DNA of 64,000 nucleotides from the NCBI GenBank assembly GCA_964019425.1, contig OZ025788.1, positions 186,001-250,000 of the forward strand, in the 5' to 3' direction. This DNA comes from Flectonema sp. DT1601 (Eukaryota; Euglenozoa; Diplonemea; Diplonemida; Diplonemidae). The notes under the pieces were generated by a model. That model was not told the origin of the DNA, searched no databases, and saw nothing but the letters and a program-made list of their open reading frames with translations. The position numbers and the translations under genes are program-made. This document shows, one piece after another, positions 57,307 to 64,000 of the stretch (position 1 is its first letter; each line of letters opens with the position of its first letter).

Positions 57307-58506
57307 TCAGACTGGAGGAAGAGGATCTTTCACAACAGTTGAGTACTGTAGTTTTACTATTCTATCTGATCTATCGGTATTGTTGTCGTGTGGTTCGGGG
57401 ATATGAGGATCTGGGAAATCTTCCGACACATCCACTTTCTTTGATAAAATAGTTTCATATAAATATTCAACGATATCAACGTACTTAGAAAGACAATGGA
57501 AATGTGAAGATCTTCTCGCATTTATTACATCAGCTTCATGCTGAGCGTATGATTTCGTCGCACCATCATCTGAAAACTTTTCCACAAAAGACATAACTTT
57601 CAAAGAGGCATCTTCAGCAATTTCATACAAAATACCGAGTAAGGTATTGTGACCAACTGACATCTGTCGATGTAGTGCCGTAGTCTGATTGTTAAATTCC
57701 TTGTCAGCTGTCGTCTGAATATCGTCAACGACTTCGATCATTTCATTTTTGAGAGAAATTAACTTTTCAACTGACGATTGGTTGTGAAGATGACGTTGTT
57801 TTGTTTGTAGCCATTCAGACTTAATATTAACAAGCTGTTCTAATTGATCATTAACGTGGTTTCTAAGATAAGATTCTTTTTGTGTAATCAGATCTTGAAT
57901 ACGCTGACCCTTAACATTTAGTTTCGCTATTTCAATTTCATAGTTAACAATCTCAGAGCGATTTAGTTCATACTGTGATCGTAAATTTGATAATTTGATT
58001 GAGTTGGTTGATTTCATTTTATTTAATTCATTTATAATAGTGATCCCCCTGAATCCTAAGTGGTATTCTTGTTCTTTTAATGAGCAGTTTATTATACTTG
58101 ATATCGAGTGTTCGATATCTTTTATTAGTGAAGTATTAGTATTGTGATTAATGTGTTGTACTATTTCACAGGTAGAGTTGTTGCTGTTTGATTGAGTTTC
58201 TATTCGAGATCGTTGCAGACTTATTGCGTTAGCCAAATCATTAATCCTTTCAATGTCTACACTAAAAGAGTTTTTATGACGCCCTTCGAGGGAAGATAAT
58301 TTCATTTCCAATGAAATTTTTTCAGGTTTTTCTGCTTCTGATTGCCTTCTTTTTCTCACACAGCTGTCGATGTCACTACGAATTTTTATTAAATTTCGCA
58401 GGCTACTCTCATGGAGACTAACATGATCATCCAAAACAACATCAACTTGACCACATGATAACTCGTCCCACATTCTCTTAGCATCTGTTGTGATTGGTAG
58501 TGACAT
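57307..58506 (-). CDS. coiled-coil protein of unknown function
   Basis: Single exon, 399 residues, ATG at 58506. Residues about 60-330 are a nearly continuous helical, charged sequence with Leu/Ile/Val at heptad spacing (LNVKGQRIQDLITQKESYL, VEKLISLKNEMIEVV). The N-terminus has a short globular part, and the last 40 residues are acidic and Pro-containing. There is no signal peptide, membrane segment or recognised motif. It may be a cytoskeletal or ciliary structural protein, but that is inference only. Codon use looks like its neighbours. Confidence 0.65.
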   Translation of the reverse strand: MSLPITTDAKRMWDELSCGQVDVVLDDHVSLHESSLRNLIKIRSDIDSCVRKRRQSEAEKPEKISLEMKLSSLEGRHKNSFSVDIERINDLANAISLQRSRIETQSNSNNSTCEIVQHINHNTNTSLIKDIEHSISSIINCSLKEQEYHLGFRGITIINELNKMKSTNSIKLSNLRSQYELNRSEIVNYEIEIAKLNVKGQRIQDLITQKESYLRNHVNDQLEQLVNIKSEWLQTKQRHLHNQSSVEKLISLKNEMIEVVDDIQTTADKEFNNQTTALHRQMSVGHNTLLGILYEIAEDASLKVMSFVEKFSDDGATKSYAQHEADVINARRSSHFHCLSKYVDIVEYLYETILSKKVDVSEDFPDPHIPEPHDNNTDRSDRIVKLQYSTVVKDPLPPV

Positions 58507-58954
58507 TTTATTGTTTCATACTGGGGAGGTAAATGGACAGGTTTTTTTACATGCTGTAAAGAGAAATATTCTCGCGGATTTGGGGTTTTTTTTTTTTTTT
58601 TTTTTTTTCAAACTCGCGAGTTTTTCTCCACAATAACATTTCTCTTTACAGAAACAAACAACAAGTGACGCCACATCGTTATAACACGCAACGTGTTCTG
58701 TATGTTGTCGGGAGCGCTACAGCTTTTGATGATAACAATTCACCATCTCAGAGAGCCCTGTTGCGAATCGTGTTAGTAACTCGAACATCGTATTAACATT
58801 CTCGAAAACAATTATTGTTATTGAGGTTCTTTGGGACTTTCTTGACCTGCGACAAACTGCTACACACTAAGAGCCCCAAAGTAAAAAATCACGATCCCCA
58901 CCAAAATAATGACCACCACGGAACACTGTAGGTAATAATATGATGCAGTCAGTA
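58507..58954. other. intergenic
   Basis: T-run of about 22 at 58587-58608, otherwise unremarkable. No gene seen. Confidence 0.5.
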
Positions 58955-59443
58955 TCAGTTCTTTTTTACCAACTCGTACCAAGGATCCTCTCCGTGGACT
59001 ACTGATGATAGGCCTACCAATTCAAATCCACAGGATTTGTAAAAACTTACTAAATGTTCCTTTGCAATGAGAGATATTTTAGTCACCTGTTTGTCTTTCG
59101 CAATAGCCTCGAGATAGGCACAAAGTCCACGACGTGCGTGACCTTGTTTTTGAAATATTGGCAATGTGCACACGCTGTGAATGCACAGATGAGACCCTTC
59201 AGGTGCGTGTCCATACATGCTGTCCTCAGTGAGAACATCACTGGAACTTAATGTACCACAAACAAACCCGACTAAATTGCCGTCTTCATTAACGTTTTTC
59301 TTGAAATATGAATTTGCTCCCTCCATTCTATTTTTCAGAGTGTTTTTATCAGCCATTTCATCTGCAGGATATCCCTCTTCCTCAGAAGCGGCTATTTTAT
59401 CCAAGTCATCGAGAGTGACTGAAAGTCCGTATTGAAATGTCAT
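58955..59443 (-). CDS. GNAT acetyltransferase, AANAT-like
   Basis: Single exon, 162 residues, close to the GNAT domain size. Residues about 20-45 (EGYPADEMADKN) and HLCIHSVCTLPIFQKQGHARRGL (about 86-108) match the arylalkylamine N-acetyltransferase branch. The acetyl-CoA loop is QKQGHA (Q/RxxGxG/A) and the C-terminus has FYKSCGFELVG and GEDPWYEL. The non-vertebrate type (no regulatory 14-3-3 sites) is scattered in fungi, protists and bacteria, where it acetylates amines or polyamines, with a role in detoxification. The substrate here is not known. No signal peptide. AANAT-like is a good call; the exact role is inferred. Confidence 0.85.
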   Translation of the reverse strand: MTFQYGLSVTLDDLDKIAASEEEGYPADEMADKNTLKNRMEGANSYFKKNVNEDGNLVGFVCGTLSSSDVLTEDSMYGHAPEGSHLCIHSVCTLPIFQKQGHARRGLCAYLEAIAKDKQVTKISLIAKEHLVSFYKSCGFELVGLSSVVHGEDPWYELVKKN

Positions 59444-59782
59444 TGTTTCTATGTGGTAACTTAATGCTGCATTAAACGTGTTTTATATTTAAAAAATATA
59501 TAATAAAATTAGCTGCTCTCAGTAATCACAATTTCATTGGTTTCTGTTTAAAAGAATAATTTTATATGAATTTTTTTTTTTTTTTTCTCCAAGGTTTACA
59601 AGGGTTTCATGGGGAAGGGAAAAACTAAAATAATAACAATCGCATTCTAGTAGTAACTATTCTACATAAAAAGATTTTAAAAAAAAAAAAAAAAAAAAAA
59701 GGAATCTAAAAAAAAATAAAATAAAAAAACTGGGCAATAGTTACACGGAACGAATAAATTACAGCCTACCGCAATCGTCTAA
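59444..59782. other. intergenic
   Basis: A-run near 59680-59700 and a T-run near 59571-59586. No gene seen. Confidence 0.5.
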
Positions 59783-61996
59783 CTATTTCATAGCCCGTCT
59801 AACTGCAGGTGGGGCTGGTGGGGTCGGAGGTGACGAAGGAGTCAGCGGAGTAGTAGAATGCAACACCACTTCATTTTGATTATTTCCTGAATATATTGAC
59901 TGAAGATGTTGCTGCCTGTACTGCTGCTCTTGCTGTTGCCGCAGGGCTTCGGACTTATTTTGAATTTGACTTCCACTTTTCAATACCGTAACACTCGTCG
60001 GTGCCATCAAAGGCCTTGCCGGATCTCTCAGCTGTGAAACGGAGGGCCGAGCTCTGCCACGCTGTTGTTGTTGTTTTTAAACATATATCCAAATTCCAAT
60101 ACAATAATAAAGTGTTTAAAAAGAAACTGCTCTACACATAACTAAGCAATAACTCATGCTACTTACTAATACTAAAGAAACAACTAATTAACATACCGTA
60201 CTCAGCACTGCTTCTTCAACTGGTCTAGGAGGGCTGGATTCGGCACGAGAACTTGGACGGCTAATACTTTTAAATGAATCATATCTATCAGTGGTGTATC
60301 GATCAGTAGTTCCAACTAAACTATCAAGATTTCCTGAAAGAGTAAGGGAAGAAGTAGACTTATCATCCTGAACCATCGAGGAGTTGTAAGCCACACTACT
60401 TTGAGGTGATATTTTTGATTTTCTGAGAACAACTCCGCTACCACGCCTGACACGAGATGCTGATGAAAACGCACTATTACTAGCAGTGAGTCCCTTCACA
60501 GGTTTTGAAGGTGTCTGTGAACTTTGAGTTCGTTTTTGTGGTTCTGGTGTATTCACAGCAGAAGAAGGATAAGGTATTTTCCTCTTAATATTAACTTTAC
60601 TCCATATTTGATCATTTACATTCGACATTAAAGGATACAATGGTTGACGAGCTGCTAACATCTGATGCTTCATGTGTTGAATGTTGTGGTAGTGATCAAC
60701 ATCTGTCATGTTGTGGTAGGCCATTTGTTTGTTACTTCTGGGAGGACTAATTTCTCTACTTCCAGTTGGAGGAATTGTATGAATTGTACTATTGGGACTG
60801 ACCTGTTCCCTTCCTAAGAAAGGAGGTGACATCTGGATTGATCTACTTGAGTGGTCAATAAAACGCTGAGTACCTTGATTAACAGAAGTAAGGACATGTG
60901 TCTCTAAAGGAATCCTTCTTCGAGAACCCAAACCTGTTCCGTACGGGCTGTTCGACCGTAGCTCGCTTGTGTATTCTCTTTCCATTACACGAAGTCTGCC
61001 ATCTTTCATTAATTCTTCTTTGAGCTCTTCACCAGTTCTAAGCAGGTCCATTACCCTTTCTGAAAAATCTCTGGGTGGTGGCCTAGCGGGACTCAAACTT
61101 GGACTCCAACTCGGCATCGGAGATCCAGGTTCTAATTGTGGAATTGGTCGATATATTGGCGATGCTGAACTCATCCTCCTCGATTGTGATCGAGATTTAC
61201 GAGTGTTATGAGCTTCCATACTTGCAGTGTGCGCGTCTAACACATTTAATGGGGGTGGTGGCATGACAAGCTGAGAAACTCCTCCTTGATCCCTTTTATT
61301 ATTCGTTGATTCGCTATCAGTTGTTTTCTTCCTCGAGGCATAGCCTCTGAACCTCGCTTGAATACGAACCGCAGCTTCTTCTTCGGTGAGTTCTTCGCGA
61401 TTTAACAACACGTGATTCCGATAGTGAAGCGGCAGTAGTTCAGCCGGCAGCGTAAGTTGCAGTCCCTGGCTACCAATAAAATAGCTGATTGGAAGCCAAG
61501 AAGGAACAACCTTTTCCAGAGTATTCCTAGCGGAGTGTAGTGTGTTTTGCAAAGCCCGTATGATACATCTTATATTATTAGCACACTGCTGTGACCGATC
61601 ACCTGCTACCCATTGCTTGCAGAATACGAGAAGCTCAAGTGATGCCGATTTGTGACGAGAGACAATTGTCGAAAGGCGATCATCTTGAGAAACTGGACGG
61701 GTTTGAACAACAGGGTTCAGTTTTATTAGATCGCTGACTAAAGTTGCCGGTTCATTCATGGCGACTAAAAAAGCAACATCTAACAAAGTAACACACTCTT
61801 CACCATCAGGCAACGGCGGGCAATAACTACAAAGAACGTTTCTTACATTTGATTTCGCAATCTGACGACCTTTCGCAAAGGTTTCCAATAACTTTATTAC
61901 ACTCCCTAACGGAGCACAAAATGCATCACCTCCAAGGCGAGCTATCCAAGCTCCTCTCAACTTACTCTCACTGCATATCAGAGTAGCTAAAGACAT
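59783..61996 (-). CDS. IQ-motif protein, Ser-rich
   Basis: Two exons (61996-60197 and 60061-59783) give 692 residues. Residues about 1-190 are a helical globular region (SESKLRGAWIARLGGDAFCAP, SLELLVFCKQW). An IQ motif follows at about 205 (AVRIQARFRGYASRKK), the classical calmodulin-binding pattern. The rest is Ser/Pro/Arg-rich and disordered; the second exon adds a Gln-rich and Pro-rich tail (LTPSSPPTPPAPP). Calmodulin regulation is likely; the target is unknown. The intron is 135 nt, GTATGT to CAACAG, longer than average, and splicing replaces a Val-Cys stop. It neighbours an EF-hand gene. Confidence 0.78.
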
Positions 61997-62322
61997 ATTG
62001 GATCATTTTAACTAGCTAATTCCCAGACAGCATCCTATTAGAGAATTAAAGTAAAATTATATTATTTGAGTACCAAATGGTCGGGGGAACGACATGCCAA
62101 TTCCTTTCATGTGAAAAAAACCAGAAGTACCTGCGGTTCAAGGAATTAATGAAAGATTCCAACAGACTAATTTTAATTCTTATTTTTGAAAAAAATTGGT
62201 CAAAACATAACTACAAAAAAAGTGTACAACAATCTAAAATAATACATCCCATCACCATACGTAACTAGCCTGGGTTTACGTGAGCTGCTTGTCAATGAGT
62301 AGAAAGTAACAATATACTTATA
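61997..62322. other. intergenic
   Basis: Short spacer between the IQ and EF-hand genes. A/T-rich, no gene seen. Confidence 0.5.
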
Positions 62323-63477
62323 CTAATAACCCGAATATGCAGATGCTGTATAATGCGACTGCCTAGCTGCCCTTCTCGGGGAGCCAAAAGCAGACGCTGC
62401 TCGATCATAGTGTTGTGTTTGCTCAAAAAAAAGACTTTTTGAACTACGCAGAGCATCTTCGTTCTGCTGAACACAGATTTCGCGCTCCATTAACGATTTT
62501 TCTTCAGCCTCCATTGAAACATGACGGTGGGCAACCGACTGATTTAGGTCCATATTTGTACTAATTCGACTCATCAGTTCATCATTATCACATTGGAGTC
62601 CTCTCAATCGTTCTTGTATTTCAGAGGCTTTCCTATTCAAGTCTGCTTCTAATCCCTGATTTTGTCCCAATCGTTGCTGACACGTCTTAATTTCTGCTTC
62701 GCGAGAAGTGACGTCGTATCTGTCAGCAGCGTGGTGAAAACATATATTAGTAACGTTTGGAAACACTTGTGAAAATGCCTTTAACTCATCTCTCGTAATG
62801 ACACCATCTTGATTACAGTCTGCGTAACTAAATAGCGCTTCCAACACCGTATCAGGGAAATTTATCATATCTTGCACCCAGGTTTTAAATTCCTGATGAG
62901 TAATGTATCCCTTTTCGCCAATATCCATCGTATCAAAGATGTAACACAACTTTTCCTCTTGAGTCGCACCGTCTCTACCAGTTTTATAAATAACATGTTT
63001 TGGTGTTGTTGGTTCTACAAAATTGACTGCTCCTCGGACATAAGGGTTGCGGTTTTCAACAGCTGGTGATCCGGAACGAGGCTTAAGAGGTTCCTGCACC
63101 GGGCGGACCCTAGGCTGCACATTGGTAGTGTTTGATGCATTGCTTTGTTGTAGTTTCCTAGGTTTTGCAAGAGGGAGGTCCATCTGCACATCTACATGCC
63201 AACTAGTTTCGGGTCGAAATGCGTACAATTGGACTCCCGCGAACAACTGGTTACAGTCTACAAAATCAACCCATTCGCCGACCCTATCGTCGAAGAATTG
63301 CACGCTGTATATTGAAAACGCAGGTGACAGTCCGTGGCCCACTAACGTTGCGGCCTCCTCATCCATCAACCTGCAGATCATATCGTGAACACCTTTTACT
63401 CCTTTCGTTATATCTAACTCGACTTCAAGGTTAACCTTCTTGGAACAGATATCGCCACATATTTTAGCAATGATCAT
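62323..63477 (-). CDS. EF-hand protein with ubiquitin-like/PB1-type N-terminal domain
   Basis: Single exon, 384 residues from the ATG at 63477; an upstream TTG at 63534 is not a likely start. Residues about 1-105 form a beta-grasp-like domain (VELDITKGVKGVHDMICRLMDEE, then FFDDRVGEWVDFVD and QLYAFRP). Two EF-hands follow at about 180-250. The second loop (DCNQDGVITRDE) is canonical and should bind calcium; the first (DIGEKGYITHQE) lacks acidic residues at two positions and probably does not. The C-terminal 130 residues are a coiled coil with a Tyr/Ser-rich end. The domain order recalls calcium-sensing proteins of protist cilia, but that is inference. Confidence 0.82.
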   Translation of the reverse strand: MIIAKICGDICSKKVNLEVELDITKGVKGVHDMICRLMDEEAATLVGHGLSPAFSIYSVQFFDDRVGEWVDFVDCNQLFAGVQLYAFRPETSWHVDVQMDLPLAKPRKLQQSNASNTTNVQPRVRPVQEPLKPRSGSPAVENRNPYVRGAVNFVEPTTPKHVIYKTGRDGATQEEKLCYIFDTMDIGEKGYITHQEFKTWVQDMINFPDTVLEALFSYADCNQDGVITRDELKAFSQVFPNVTNICFHHAADRYDVTSREAEIKTCQQRLGQNQGLEADLNRKASEIQERLRGLQCDNDELMSRISTNMDLNQSVAHRHVSMEAEEKSLMEREICVQQNEDALRSSKSLFFEQTQHYDRAASAFGSPRRAARQSHYTASAYSGY

Positions 63478-63785
63478 TGCAGTAGATCTTCCTATGAACA
63501 AGTACTTAACAAAATTAAAACGCACATCAATCAAAAATTATTTTTTGCGACTAAACTCTGGGACAATGGGGAAAAAAAAAAAAAAAAAACTCAAAAAAAG
63601 AAATTAGTAAGAAATCGATCGAAGCGGTATTTTAATGTGCAGCATCATTCGGTCCATTTCCGTCCGAAATCGAGAGCTAAATCTTTCACAAGGTTATGAT
63701 TGGACCATCCCTGTAGTGATTTCGATGACTGGTGGGACTGTCGATGTTGGATGTTGGAATTGCAAATAAATCTACCATCCCATCC
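63478..63785. other. intergenic
   Basis: A-run at about 63572-63589 and unremarkable sequence. No gene seen. Confidence 0.45.
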
Positions 63786-64000
63786 CTATCCTCCTCGGCA
63801 TGAAGTTGTTTTCCGAGTTGAAAAAAGATCTGTATTGGGCTTCTCCTCCTCATTCATCAAGGCATTGGATAATTTTTGGAATTCAACAGCCTCAGGGGTC
63901 AGTTTTTTGAGTCTCACTTTCCTTATTATCAGCCTCAGCCAGCCTCCCAGCCTCAGCCTGAATTTTACCCTTGAGCCTCTATCTGTTTCAGAAGTTTGAT
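63786..64000 (-). CDS. possible C-terminal end of a truncated gene
   Basis: On the - strand one frame is open from the window edge to a stop at 63786 (about 70 codons), with a plausible hydrophilic helical stretch (LTPEAVEFQKLSNALMNEEEKP). There is no start because it would lie beyond the edge. A GGCTGAGGCTGG-type repeat interrupts it near 63930-63960. It continues the same orientation as all the other genes, which is mild support. Confidence 0.3.
   Translation of the reverse strand, partial: QTSETDRGSRVKFRLRLGGWLRLIIRKVRLKKLTPEAVEFQKLSNALMNEEEKPNTDLFSTRKTTSCRGG

Overview
Nuclear DNA of a free-living or flagellated protist-grade eukaryote. It is moderately AT-rich, with standard-code genes, many short spliceosomal introns, one pol III tRNA gene, long poly-A/poly-T runs and simple-sequence amino-acid tracts (polyQ, polyN, S/P-rich). 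The gene set includes an ESCRT-III regulator, an OST subunit, a sterol reductase, topoisomerase III-beta, a MAP3K, EF-hand/IQ/WD40 proteins and a TBC RabGAP. I cannot name the species. The gene order (every protein gene on one strand) resembles Euglenozoa, dinoflagellates or Amoebophrya-like alveolates, but no lineage-specific marker was recognised.

Layout: a tRNA-Thr on the + strand lies near the left edge. From about 495 to the right edge come 25 protein-coding genes or gene parts, all on the - strand. From left to right they are: a coiled-coil/basic protein; TBC1D20-like RabGAP; ribophorin II/Swp1; a Ser-rich protein; dihydroxyacetone kinase; delta14-sterol reductase; an ankyrin/coiled-coil protein; a kelch protein; a small two-exon gene; TOP3B with a polyQ extension; IST1; and a giant WD40 protein. 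A 5-kb gene-poor stretch (about 28.9-33.9 kb) with possible structured RNAs follows. Then come a RING-H2 protein, a 1,868-aa protein with five Tudor-like repeats, a tail-anchored MAP3K with two PDZ domains and, beside it, a degenerate kinase copy. The last block holds a SPIN90/Ldb17-like protein, a secreted propeller-like protein, an MFSD5-like transporter, a small membrane protein, a coiled-coil protein, an AANAT-like acetyltransferase, an IQ protein, an EF-hand protein and a possible truncated C-terminus at the edge.

I rebuilt 25 introns by eye. After removal each gene reads in one frame and every summed coding length is divisible by three. Most introns are 58-111 nt, start GTATGT/GTTTGT/GTGTGT and end ACAG. 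They usually lack a 3' polypyrimidine tract: the 5' half is T-rich and the 3' half A-rich and often complementary, so the ends could pair.

The genes do not form a functional operon. They are a mixture of secretory-pathway, membrane-traffic, cytoskeleton/cilium-like and signalling functions typical of a unidirectional array. No virus-derived elements, transposons or CRISPR arrays were seen.
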